Shown piece after piece: positions 1 to 7,839 of a stretch of DNA of 64,000 nucleotides. The notes below the pieces were generated by a model, which had not been told where the DNA came from, made no database searches, and worked only from the letters and a program-made list of their open reading frames with translations. The stretch comes from Actinomadura sp. KC06 (GTDB lineage: Bacteria; Actinomycetota; Actinomycetes; Streptosporangiales; Streptosporangiaceae). The position numbers were made by a program, and so were the translations under genes. The DNA lies in assembly GCF_004348735.1 (NCBI RefSeq), contig NZ_SMKT01000008.1, positions 35,480 to 99,479 on the forward strand. The letters are read 5' to 3'. Numbering within the stretch: position 1 is the first letter of the stretch; each line of letters begins with the position of its first letter.

Positions 1-228
1 GGCATGGGCGAGCCGTGGGGCTCCGACGACATCGGCATGCTGATCGGCGAGTCCTACAAGGCCATTGAGGGCCAGGCGGACGAGTCGTTCACCGGAGCGG
101 CCGAGGATCTGTCCGGATACGGCGAGAAGCTGACCGCGCTGGCCGACAACCACGAGAAGTCCGAGCAGAAGATGGTCGGCGAGGTCAGCTCGATATCGGC
201 CGCGCTGAACGGCGTTCAAGAGGTCTGA
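1..228 (+). CDS. WXG100/ESX-associated small protein, 5' partial
   Basis: The reading frame is open to the first base, so the gene probably begins upstream; an internal ATG lies at position 4. The visible 75 residues are helical and polar, with a PWGSDDIG stretch followed by a long amphipathic helix ending in an ADNHEKSEQ segment. This resembles EspC/WXG100-type proteins that are exported by, or travel with, type VII secretion systems in actinobacteria. The two genes just downstream (a YbaB/EbfC protein and a WXG100-like membrane protein) are typical partners of such small ESX-linked groups. No signal peptide or membrane segment is visible. The family call rests on general pattern only. Confidence 0.55.
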   Translation, partial: GMGEPWGSDDIGMLIGESYKAIEGQADESFTGAAEDLSGYGEKLTALADNHEKSEQKMVGEVSSISAALNGVQEV

Positions 229-323
229 CGGGCGGGCGGCGGGCGGCGGGCGGATGTGTCGCGTCCGGTGCCCGCCGTGGTTAGGATCTTGTCCGATCGG
301 TTGATCCAGAAAGGTGCGGTTTC

Positions 324-755
324 GTGGACTCTGCGAGCAACGATCTCGACCGCATGCTGACCGAGGCGCGCAAGACGCTGGACTCGATGCGCAAGGGCGG
401 CGCGGCGGCCGAGCGTCCCGCGGACGCGGGCGAGGCCGTCGAGGGCGTCGGCGAGGCGGCCGAGGGCAGGGTCACGGTGACCGCGGCGTCCGGCGGCCGG
501 CTCAAGAACGTCGAGATCAACCCGCGCGCGCTGCGGCTGTCGGCGGAGGAGCTCGGCGAGCACCTGGTGACGGCCGCGAACGCCGCGCTCGACGACCTGC
601 GCCGCAAGGCCGGCGAGGCGGCGGCCGGGCAGGCCGTCGACACGGCGCGGCTCAGCGAGCAGATCGAGGGCATCCAGAACGAGAGCCTGCGCCAGATGAC
701 GATGATCAGCCAGAGCTTCAACGACGCCATCGCCAAGGTCCGCGGCGGCAAGTGA
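324..755 (+). CDS. YbaB/EbfC family nucleoid-associated protein
   Basis: This 143-residue protein has an N-terminal helix (about 5-25) and a YbaB/EbfC core at about 50-140 (VTVTAASGGRLKNVEI, then a long C-terminal helix). YbaB/EbfC proteins are dimeric DNA-binding proteins; in actinobacteria, paralogues also occur in ESX-type gene groups, as here between two WXG100-like genes. The start is GTG, about 8 bases after an AAGGTG ribosome-binding site. It lies 95 bases after the upstream gene and 34 before the next, so all three are probably cotranscribed. Which of the two roles it serves cannot be decided from sequence. Confidence 0.75.
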   Translation: MDSASNDLDRMLTEARKTLDSMRKGGAAAERPADAGEAVEGVGEAAEGRVTVTAASGGRLKNVEINPRALRLSAEELGEHLVTAANAALDDLRRKAGEAAAGQAVDTARLSEQIEGIQNESLRQMTMISQSFNDAIAKVRGGK

Positions 756-789
756 CGAGCCGCGGCGATGAACCGGCCGGTGGGGTGAC

Positions 790-1281
790 ATGGGACTGCA
801 GCTTCCGGGCGAGCTGATCTCGCTGCTGGGCATGCTCGGCTTCACCTGGCCGGAGGCGGACGAGACGAAGCTGTTCGAGCTCGGCTCGACCTGGATGGAC
901 TTCTCCGGGAAGGTCCAGGGCGTGGCCGCCGACGCCGACGGCGCCGCCCAGCAGGCGATGGGGGCGAACAAGGGCGACGACATCGAGGCGTTCCGCAAGT
1001 CGTGGGGCGGGGAGGACTCGCCGAAGTCCGTCCTCGAGGACGCCGCGCAGGGGGCGACGCTCGTCGGCGCGGCGTTCTTCCTGTGCGCGGGCATCGTGCT
1101 CGCCTTGAAGATCAACGTGATCATCCAGCTGATCATGCTGGCCATCGCGATCGCGCAGGCGATCGCGACCGCCGTCGTGACGTTCGGGGCGTCGCTGGCA
1201 CAGATCCCGATCTTCAAGGAGATCGTCCGGTTCGCCATCGAGATGCTGATCGACCAGGCGATCAACGCCCTGCTCGGCTGA
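790..1281 (+). CDS. WXG100-like domain membrane protein (CpnT N-terminus-like)
   Basis: This 163-residue protein has an N-terminal all-helical WXG100-like region (about 1-90, with a TWMDFSGKVQG helix and a later SWGG turn) and a hydrophobic C-terminal half with two or three likely membrane helices (about 92-115, 117-140). The arrangement matches the N-terminal domain of CpnT-type actinobacterial proteins, which normally continue into a long linker and a C-terminal toxin. Here the gene stops after the hydrophobic part, so it lacks any toxin domain. ATG start with a GGTGGGG site upstream. It could be an ESX-associated accessory protein or a shortened relative of a polymorphic toxin. Confidence 0.6.
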   Translation: MGLQLPGELISLLGMLGFTWPEADETKLFELGSTWMDFSGKVQGVAADADGAAQQAMGANKGDDIEAFRKSWGGEDSPKSVLEDAAQGATLVGAAFFLCAGIVLALKINVIIQLIMLAIAIAQAIATAVVTFGASLAQIPIFKEIVRFAIEMLIDQAINALLG

Positions 1282-1304
1282 CCGGCGCGGTCCCCGGCGG
1301 GCGG

Positions 1305-2450
1305 CTAGCGCAGCACCGAGACGTGCACGTGGTCGTAGTGGTTCTGGGTGATGCTGCCGCGGTCCGCCATCGGGCGCCAGCCGCCGCCGCGCACGTTCCA
1401 GATCTGCTGCCGCCAGATCACGTAGGAGATCCCGAGCCGCCGCGCGTTGGCGACGGCGTACGCCGCGACCTGGTCGCCGTGCCGGCGGGCGCCCGGGCTC
1501 GGCATGCGGCCGCCGGTGCTCTCCATGAAGTCGCAGGCCCGTCCGACGGCGTGGTCCTGCGGGTCGCCGGTGGAGCGGTGGCAGCCGATCGCCGGGAACG
1601 GGCCGAACATCCCGGCGATCTCCAGCAGCGCCGCCCGCATGGTCGGGGTCATCATGTTGCCGGTGATCGGGGACGCGGCGCCGGTCACGCCGTCGGGGCG
1701 TCCGGTGAGCCGCGGGCCGCCCTTCGTCTTCGCGGACGGGCGCGTCCGCGCGGGCGCCAGCGCCGCGACCTTCGTCCCGCGCGGGAGGATCTTCTTCAGC
1801 CGCGCCGCGAGCTTCGCCGTGTCGGCCTTCGGCGCGCTGATGATCAGGCCGTTGCCGTCCGGCATGCCGAGCGCGCGGGCCTGGCCGCGGGACACGACCG
1901 CGTCGATGTCGCCGATGCCCATCGACGCGTACGCGCCGACGCGGACCCGTCCCGGGCTGGAGGTGCGGCCCGCCTCGACGACCGCGCCGAGCCGGAACGC
2001 CCCGCCGCGGCCCTCCTCGAACGAGACGGCCAGCCCGCCGGACGCGATCGTCTGCCACAGCTGGTCGGACTCGGCCGTCGGCTCCGGCGCGAACGCCCGG
2101 AACCCCGACGGGTCCACGCCGAGCAGTCCCAGCCGGCGGCCGCCGACCTGGGCGCGGGCCGCGTCCACGACCGTGATCCCGGCGACGCCCTTGAGGCCCT
2201 TCGCGCGCTCGACGGTCTCGGGCGGCAGCGACGCCGTCCCGGCGACGAGCAGGTGCGGGGTGTGGCGGCGGGTCAGCGGCGCGACGGCCGGGGCCTGCGG
2301 CGCGGAGCCCCGGTCGACGGACACCAGGTCGTCGGCGCGGGCCGGCTTCTCGCCCGGCCGGCCGGACACGAGCAGGACGACGTCGGCGGCCAGCGTGCAC
2401 ACGATGGCCGCCGCGATGCCCGCGGAGAGCGCCCTGCCGCCCCGTCGCAT
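1305..2450 (-). CDS. Secreted protein with ARB_07466-like C-terminal domain
   Basis: This 381-residue protein has an N-terminal hydrophobic segment (about 8-28, after MRRGGR) that should act as a signal anchor. The middle carries no domain I recognise. The last ~115 residues match the actinobacterial ARB_07466-like domain found in putative peptidoglycan-active secreted proteins. Candidate metal-binding motifs are HAVGRACDF and HYDHVHVS, like the His/Asp triads of LAS-type peptidases, which suggests a cell-wall peptidase. The chosen ATG is the one just before the hydrophobic segment; the open frame further upstream is antisense to the phosphatase gene. It lies 95 bases downstream of the stress operon and could be read through from it. 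Confidence 0.65.
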   Translation of the reverse strand: MRRGGRALSAGIAAAIVCTLAADVVLLVSGRPGEKPARADDLVSVDRGSAPQAPAVAPLTRRHTPHLLVAGTASLPPETVERAKGLKGVAGITVVDAARAQVGGRRLGLLGVDPSGFRAFAPEPTAESDQLWQTIASGGLAVSFEEGRGGAFRLGAVVEAGRTSSPGRVRVGAYASMGIGDIDAVVSRGQARALGMPDGNGLIISAPKADTAKLAARLKKILPRGTKVAALAPARTRPSAKTKGGPRLTGRPDGVTGAASPITGNMMTPTMRAALLEIAGMFGPFPAIGCHRSTGDPQDHAVGRACDFMESTGGRMPSPGARRHGDQVAAYAVANARRLGISYVIWRQQIWNVRGGGWRPMADRGSITQNHYDHVHVSVLR

Positions 2451-2545
2451 CCCGACCCCGCTCCCGGCCCGATCCCGTCCGTCGTCCTCGCCGCATCGTA
2501 GGCGAGGACGGCGGATCCCGGCATCAACGCCCGGCGCGTGCGGCG

Positions 2546-4135
2546 TCAGTGCCCGTCGCGGCGGAGGACGACGAGGGCGACGTCGTCCTCCCGGGGGCCG
2601 AACTCGGCGATGACGCGGTCGCCGAACCGTTCGAGCTCGTCGTCCACGTCGGCCGCGACGAGCCGCAGCCGCTCCAGGTTGTCGGCCAGCGGGATGCCGC
2701 GGTCCTCGATCAACCCGTCGGTGAGGAGCACGACGGTGCCGCCGGGCGGCACCTGCGCCTTCTCGACCGCGACCCCGCTCATGTCGCGCGCCTCCCGCGG
2801 GAAGCCCAGGAGCACGCCGCCGCCCCCGCCGTAGTGGGCGCCGCCGCCGGAGATGTGCAGCGGCGGGAGGTGCCCGGCGCTCGCGACCTGCGCGGCGCCG
2901 CTCAGCGGGTCCAGCGTCATCAGGCACATCGTGGCCGTCTGGTCGTCGTGGTAGCGCTCCAGCACGCCGTTCAGCAGCCGCAGGATCGTGACGGAGTCGT
3001 GGCCCTCGGCGGCGAAGGCCCGCAGCGCGTGCCGGATCTCCGCCATGACGGTCGCGGCGTGCAGCGAGTGCCCCTGCACGTCCCCGATGGCCACCAGCAC
3101 CCGGTCGCCGCGGTCGAGGACCTCGTAGAAGTCGCCGCCGACCTCCGCCTGGTCGCTGGCGGGCTCGTAGCGGACGGCCAGCGACCAGCCCGGCACGGAC
3201 GGCAGCGACGCGGGCAGCAGGCTGTGCTGGAGGGTGAGCGAGGTCGTGTGCTCCTCGGTGTAGGACCGCAGCGCCTCCATCGCCAGCGCCACCGCCTGCC
3301 CGAGCTGCCGCAGCAGGTTGACGTCGTCCTCCGACCGCGGCCCGCTGCCCCCGAGCGCGATCCCGATGGGCGGACGTCCGTGCTTGAACCGCGACACCGC
3401 CAGCGTGACGTCGCCGTCCACGACGCTGTCGGGCAGCAGGTCGAGCCACTCGTCCAGCGGCACCCGCGTGACCTCGGTGCCGGTGTCGTCGCCCAGCCTG
3501 GCCAGCTCGGCCATCCGCGCGGGCGCGTCGGGCGGGCAGTCGCGGCGCCACGGCCCGATGCCGAGCTCGGTGGTCCGCCGGACCCGGCCGTCCGGCGGCA
3601 GCACGAACACCGAGGCCGGCGCCCCGAAGATCGTGAAGGCGCCGCGGGCCGCGACCGCCGCCAGCTCCTCGAAGGACGCGGCCGCGTTGATCGCCAGGGA
3701 CGTGCGGGTGAGCTCGGCCAGGCGGGCGGCCATCCGCTCGGCGCGGCGGCGGGCCTGGTAGTAGCGCAGCACGGCCTCGACCGTGGCGAGGAACTCGCCG
3801 GGGTCGATCGGGTCGGTCATGTAGGCGTCGGCGCCGCGGCGCAGGCCCGCGGTGCGGTCGGCGACGTCCACCGCCTGCGCCGAGATGTGGATCACCGGCA
3901 GCGATCTGGTGTCCGGCGCGGCCTTGATCCGCTCGCAGACCTCGATCCCGCTCATGTCCGGGAGCCTGACGTCCAGCACCACCAGGTCGACGCGGTGCTC
4001 CACGAGCCTGATCCAGGTCTCCGCCGCCGACGCGGCCTCCACCACGGTGTGGCCCGCGCGCCGCAGCCAGCTGCCGATGATGTACCGCTTGGTGTCGTTG
4101 TCGTCGACCACCAGCGTCGTGGCCAAGGCCGTCAC
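2546..4135 (-). CDS. Response regulator-GAF-PP2C (SpoIIE-type) phosphatase
   Basis: This 529-residue protein has a receiver domain (1-125, phospho-acceptor Asp55 in VVLDVRLPD), a GAF-like middle (about 145-300) and a SpoIIE-type PP2C phosphatase domain (about 325-529). PP2C metal-site motifs are intact: GGDFYE, IGDVQGHS and REDDVALVV. Family members dephosphorylate anti-sigma factor antagonists; the receiver implies control by a kinase, most likely the hybrid kinase encoded immediately upstream. The GTG start overlaps that gene's TGA (GTGA), so the two are translationally coupled. This is the last gene of the six-gene rsb-type operon and the probable output enzyme. Confidence 0.85.
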   Translation of the reverse strand: MTALATTLVVDDNDTKRYIIGSWLRRAGHTVVEAASAAETWIRLVEHRVDLVVLDVRLPDMSGIEVCERIKAAPDTRSLPVIHISAQAVDVADRTAGLRRGADAYMTDPIDPGEFLATVEAVLRYYQARRRAERMAARLAELTRTSLAINAAASFEELAAVAARGAFTIFGAPASVFVLPPDGRVRRTTELGIGPWRRDCPPDAPARMAELARLGDDTGTEVTRVPLDEWLDLLPDSVVDGDVTLAVSRFKHGRPPIGIALGGSGPRSEDDVNLLRQLGQAVALAMEALRSYTEEHTTSLTLQHSLLPASLPSVPGWSLAVRYEPASDQAEVGGDFYEVLDRGDRVLVAIGDVQGHSLHAATVMAEIRHALRAFAAEGHDSVTILRLLNGVLERYHDDQTATMCLMTLDPLSGAAQVASAGHLPPLHISGGGAHYGGGGGVLLGFPREARDMSGVAVEKAQVPPGGTVVLLTDGLIEDRGIPLADNLERLRLVAADVDDELERFGDRVIAEFGPREDDVALVVLRRDGH

Positions 4136-5904
4136 CCCCCGTCCCCGGTGTCGCGTGCCTCGTCCCCCGTGCCCGCCGCGCGCACGGCCTGGCGGGCCGT
4201 GCGGACCGCCTCGGCGAGCGTCTCCGGGCCGAGCCGGTCCTTGCTCAGCACCGCGCCCGCGCGGCTCAGCCGCGGGTCGCCGCCCGCGCCGGACCCCTCG
4301 GCGCTCACGTCCGACGAGGTCACCAGCACCACCGGCACGTTCCGCGGCAGGCGGGCGAGGACCTCGTACCCGTCCATGCCCGGCATCCGCAGGTCCAGCA
4401 GGACGAGGTCGGGCGGGTCGGCCGCGGCGGACTCCAGCGCGGCGCGGCCGTCGGCGGTCTCGGTGACCCGGCCGGCGGCGTCCTCCACCAGGCTCCGCAG
4501 GACGCGCCGGGTCACGTCGTCGTCGTCCGCGATCAGCACGTGGCCGGGGCCGAGGTCGTCCAGGCTCTCGTACGGCGGCAGCCGCAGCGTCACCGCCGTG
4601 CCCTCGCCGACGGCGCTGTCCACGAACAGGTCGCCGCCGAGCGCCCGGGCGAGGCGGCGCGCGTAGGGGAGGCCCAGGCCCGTCCCGCCCGCGTCGCTGC
4701 CGGGCACGCGGAAGAACTCCTCGAAGAGCCGCGCCTGGTCGGCGGGCGCGATGCCCGGGCCGGTGTCGGACACGACGAACTCGATGTGCCCCGGCACCGC
4801 GCGGGCCGCGACCCGCACGCCGCCCTCCGCGGTGAACTTCACCCCGTTGCTCACCAGGTTCCGCAGGATGCGGGTGAGCATCTCCGCGTCGGTGACGACG
4901 ACGGGCGGCGCGGCGGCGGCGTCCACGGTGAGCGTCAGCCCGGCCTGCTCCGCCATCGGGCGCAGCAGCTCCGACAGCTCGTCCAGCAGCGCCGGGACGC
5001 GCACCGGCGCGCGGCGGGGCTCCAGCCCGCCGCGCTCGGCCTTGGCCATGTCCAGCAGCTCGTTCACCAGCGCCAGCATGGTCTCGCCGGTGTCGCCGAT
5101 CAGGGTGATCTGCTGGCGCTGCTCGGCGGTGAGCGGCTCGGCGGCGGGGTCGAGCAGCAGCCGGACGAGCCCGATGACGCTGTTCACCGGGGTGCGCAGC
5201 TCGTGGCTGACGCTGGCCCAGAACCGGTTCTTGGCCTCGCCCAGCTCCTGCAGCTGGTCGGACTTCTCCTCCAGCTCCGCGTACAGCGCCACGACGCCGC
5301 GGTTGGTCTCCTCCAGCTCCTCGGAGATCTCGGTGTAGAGCGCCATCACGCCCTCGTTCGTCGCCTCGAGCTCGGTGTTGAGGGAGCGCAGCTCCTCCTG
5401 CTGCCGCTGGAGGTCCGCGAGCGCCGCGATCAGGTCGGAGTTCTGCGTCCGCAGCTCTTCCAGCGCGGGGACGGGCGTCAGGCGGCCGAGCCGGTCGCGC
5501 AGCTCCGCGTCGCCGGGCGGTGGCTCCGCGCCCGCGGGCAGGTCCTTGCGGAGCCGGACGCGGACGCCGTCCCCGGTGTCCTCGTGCTCGACCCTGCTCA
5601 GCAGGCGCGAGATCGCGGCCTCGCACTCCGCCGCGCCGTCCATGCTGGTCCGGGGCACGAGGTCCAGCTCGATCACCAGGCCCGGCGGGCGCCCGCGGTC
5701 GAGGACGAAATCGACCGACACCCGTCCCGAGCAGGCGTACAGCTCTCGTCCGGCCTCGCTGAGCGCGGTGGCGACGCGGACCTGGTCCTGGTAGGGGAGG
5801 CCCACCTCGGCGGCGACGCGCCGGCCCACCTGCCGGACGGCGAACACGCCGTCCTCGTCGGTGATCTCGATCCGGAGCAGCTCGCCGGACGCGCCCGCGG
5901 TCAC
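4132..5904 (-). CDS. Hybrid histidine kinase with RsbT-like N-terminus
   Basis: This 590-residue protein has no membrane segments. Residues 10-125 resemble an RsbT/RsbW-type ATPase fold but lack the N-box asparagine (ALSEAGRELYA where RsbT has SELARNTYA), so this part is probably non-catalytic. A long coiled coil (about 145-225) leads to HisKA (His234 in SVSHELRTP), an HATPase domain (N-box LRNLVSNGVKFT, G-boxes DTGPGIA and GTGLGL) and a C-terminal receiver (Asp504 in LLDLRMPGM). It is probably a cytoplasmic kinase that takes its signal from the stressosome proteins encoded upstream. It phosphorylates its own receiver and/or the REC-PP2C protein downstream. GTGA overlaps occur at both ends. 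Confidence 0.85.
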   Translation of the reverse strand: MTAGASGELLRIEITDEDGVFAVRQVGRRVAAEVGLPYQDQVRVATALSEAGRELYACSGRVSVDFVLDRGRPPGLVIELDLVPRTSMDGAAECEAAISRLLSRVEHEDTGDGVRVRLRKDLPAGAEPPPGDAELRDRLGRLTPVPALEELRTQNSDLIAALADLQRQQEELRSLNTELEATNEGVMALYTEISEELEETNRGVVALYAELEEKSDQLQELGEAKNRFWASVSHELRTPVNSVIGLVRLLLDPAAEPLTAEQRQQITLIGDTGETMLALVNELLDMAKAERGGLEPRRAPVRVPALLDELSELLRPMAEQAGLTLTVDAAAAPPVVVTDAEMLTRILRNLVSNGVKFTAEGGVRVAARAVPGHIEFVVSDTGPGIAPADQARLFEEFFRVPGSDAGGTGLGLPYARRLARALGGDLFVDSAVGEGTAVTLRLPPYESLDDLGPGHVLIADDDDVTRRVLRSLVEDAAGRVTETADGRAALESAAADPPDLVLLDLRMPGMDGYEVLARLPRNVPVVLVTSSDVSAEGSGAGGDPRLSRAGAVLSKDRLGPETLAEAVRTARQAVRAAGTGDEARDTGDGG

Positions 5905-6971
5905 GCCGTCACCCCCCGGCCGGACGTCGTCACGGCGAGCACGGAGCGGTCGTCGTGGCGGGTCCCCGCGTCGCGCAGCACGGTCGCCGCGATCAGCAGC
6001 GGGTCGCGGCCGAGCAGACCCGGCTGGTCGGCGAGCCGCCATCGGCCGGTGAGGCCGTCCGAATGCAGCACCACCACCGCGCCCGCCGGCAGGGGGTAGT
6101 CGTGCTCCCGGATCCGCTCGGCGTGCGCGCCGACGATCCCGGGGACGGAGACCATGCCGTGCCGGCGCTCCGGCCCGACGATCCACGCGGCCACGTTCCC
6201 GACCCCCGCGAAGCGCACTCGTCCGGCCGCGGGCTCGATGGCGGCGACCGCGACGGCGCCGCCGCGGGTGGACGCCAGCCGCCGGTGGACGCACCGGAGG
6301 ACGTCCGCGGGACGGGACGGCGATGCGACCTCGTGCGTGGCCCGGACCGCGGCCCACGCCGCCCGCGCGGCCAGCGGGCCGTGCCCCAGGCCGTCGCAGA
6401 GCATCGCGTAGACGGTGCCGTCCACCAGCCGCGCCGTGTACGCGTCGCCGCACTCCTCCTCGCCGTCGAGCGTCACGGTCAGGCCCGCGATCGGCGGCAT
6501 CGCCCCGCCGGCCGGCCCGGACGGCGCCTCGGAGGGCGGCCGGAACCGCGCGTACAGGACGGTGCCGATCCGGGGACGGGAGTACAGGCCGCTGTGGTCG
6601 GCGAGCCTCTCGATCGAGCCGAGCCCGAGGCCGAGCGTGCCGCCGGTCGAGTAGCCGTCGGTCCGGGAGACCGGGACGTCGGCGATGCCGGGCCCGTGGT
6701 CGACGCAGACGAACTCCAGCGCTGCGGCGCCGCCGTCCCGCACGATGCGCAGGAGCATCTCGCCCTGCCGCGCGTGCCTGGCGAGGTTCACGGCCGCCTC
6801 GGTCGCCGCGAGCTGGATCTGGCCGAGCCGCTCCCCGCCGAACCCGAGCCGCTCGGCGAGCGCGGTGATCCGCCGCCGGACGCCCGCCGCAGCGCTCTGC
6901 TCCTCCACCCGCACCCGCAGCGATTCGCCGGCGTGCGGGCTCGTCGTCCACCCGCCGCTCAGCGGCTCCAT
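5901..6971 (-). CDS. ATP-binding SpoIIE family phosphatase (RsbT-RsbX fusion)
   Basis: This 356-residue protein has an N-terminal HATPase_c domain of the RsbT/RsbW type (about 15-140; AATEAAVNLARH N-box, DHGPGIAD G1 box) fused to a short PP2C domain of the RsbX type (about 165-350; GDAYTARL, CDGLGHG and HDDRS metal motifs). RsbX-type phosphatases reset the stressosome by removing phosphates from RsbS and RsbR. The ATG start lies inside the end of rsbT (13-base overlap), and the stop overlaps the hybrid kinase start. The fusion architecture is known in actinobacteria; its place between rsbT and a histidine kinase fits a feedback role. Confidence 0.88.
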   Translation of the reverse strand: MEPLSGGWTTSPHAGESLRVRVEEQSAAAGVRRRITALAERLGFGGERLGQIQLAATEAAVNLARHARQGEMLLRIVRDGGAAALEFVCVDHGPGIADVPVSRTDGYSTGGTLGLGLGSIERLADHSGLYSRPRIGTVLYARFRPPSEAPSGPAGGAMPPIAGLTVTLDGEEECGDAYTARLVDGTVYAMLCDGLGHGPLAARAAWAAVRATHEVASPSRPADVLRCVHRRLASTRGGAVAVAAIEPAAGRVRFAGVGNVAAWIVGPERRHGMVSVPGIVGAHAERIREHDYPLPAGAVVVLHSDGLTGRWRLADQPGLLGRDPLLIAATVLRDAGTRHDDRSVLAVTTSGRGVTA

Positions 6972-7411
6972 TTGGCCACCGTCACCGTGGTGCCCTTTCC
7001 CGGCTCGCTCCGCAGGTCGAACTCGTCGCTCAGCCTGCGCGCCCCGGACAGACCGAGGCCGAGGCCGGCCCCGCTCGTCCAGCCCTCGCCGAGCGCGCGC
7101 TCCACGTCCGCGATGCCGGGGCCCTCGTCGGTGAAGACGATGCGCACGCCCCGGCGGCCCCGCCCGCCGGCCTGCTCGACCCGCATCGTGCCGCCCCCGC
7201 CGTGCGCGTAGGTGTTGCGCGCCAGCTCGCTCGCCGCGGTGACGATCTTTGTCTGGTCGACCAGGGACAGCCCGGCCGCCGCGGCGGCGGCCCGCACGAG
7301 CTGCCGGACGCGGACCACGTCGTCGTTCGAGGCGATGGGCACCTCCTCTCCCGGCGGCACCTCCCCGGGCGGCCCGCCGCCGGACGTTCCGTCGCCGGGC
7401 GGCATCGTCAT
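6959..7411 (-). CDS. rsbT: RsbT-type serine/threonine kinase of the stressosome
   Basis: This 150-residue protein carries an HATPase_c fold from about residue 25 to the end, with an intact N-box (ASELARNTYAHG), G1 box (DEGPGIAD) and a GAGLGLGLSGA G2 box. RsbT phosphorylates RsbS and RsbR on stress and is then released to activate partner proteins. The first ~25 residues are Gly/Pro-rich and probably disordered. The ATG overlaps the rsbS TGA (ATGA), which couples translation and fits fixed RsbS:RsbT stoichiometry. No rsbU, rsbV, rsbW or sigma factor gene follows; RsbT may act on the kinase and phosphatases encoded downstream. Confidence 0.9.
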   Translation of the reverse strand: MTMPPGDGTSGGGPPGEVPPGEEVPIASNDDVVRVRQLVRAAAAAAGLSLVDQTKIVTAASELARNTYAHGGGGTMRVEQAGGRGRRGVRIVFTDEGPGIADVERALGEGWTSGAGLGLGLSGARRLSDEFDLRSEPGKGTTVTVAKWSR

Positions 7412-7839
7412 GGGCCGCCCGCCATGGCGGAGCCCGCGCCGTCCGGCCCCGCGCCGCGCGGATCCGCCTGCGGCAGCGCGGCGGCGGGCGGTCTGGCGCC
7501 GAGCAGCCGCATGCCCTCCTCCAGGTCCAGCGCGGTGCGGACGCCGCCCAGCGACAGCCCGAGCTCGACCAGCGTGATCGCCACCGCCGGGCGCATCCCG
7601 ACGACCACCGTCTCGGCGTCCATCAGCCGCGACATCGCGGCGATGGTGGCGAACATGCGGCCGATGAACGAGTCGACGATGTCCACCGCGGTGATGTCGA
7701 TGATCACGCCGTGCGCGCCCGCCGCGACGATCCGGTCGGCGAGGTCCTCCTGCAGCGCCAGGACGGTCTGGTCCTGCAGGTCGACCTGGATCGACACGAG
7801 CAGGACGTCCCCGATCTTGAGAATCGGCACCCGTTCCAT
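7408..7839 (-). CDS. rsbS: RsbS-type STAS domain stressosome scaffold
   Basis: This 143-residue protein has a STAS domain at about 1-115 (MERVPILKIGDVLLVSIQ start, then IIDITAVDIVDSFIGR). The serine in IVDSFIG corresponds to the RsbS phosphorylation site used by RsbT. With RsbR it forms the core of the stressosome, a cytoplasmic complex that sequesters RsbT until stress. A 25-30 residue Ala/Gly/Pro-rich tail beyond the STAS fold is extra compared with Bacillus RsbS. The start codon shares one base with the rsbR stop (TGATG), and the end overlaps rsbT by four bases. Confidence 0.92.
   Translation of the reverse strand: MERVPILKIGDVLLVSIQVDLQDQTVLALQEDLADRIVAAGAHGVIIDITAVDIVDSFIGRMFATIAAMSRLMDAETVVVGMRPAVAITLVELGLSLGGVRTALDLEEGMRLLGARPPAAALPQADPRGAGPDGAGSAMAGGP

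Noticed and set aside
1305..3551. A 748-codon open frame running through the secreted peptidase-like gene and on into the phosphatase region
   Set aside because: Upstream of 2450 the frame is antisense-like, Arg/Ala/Pro-rich sequence produced by high GC; the real gene begins at the ATG before the signal anchor.
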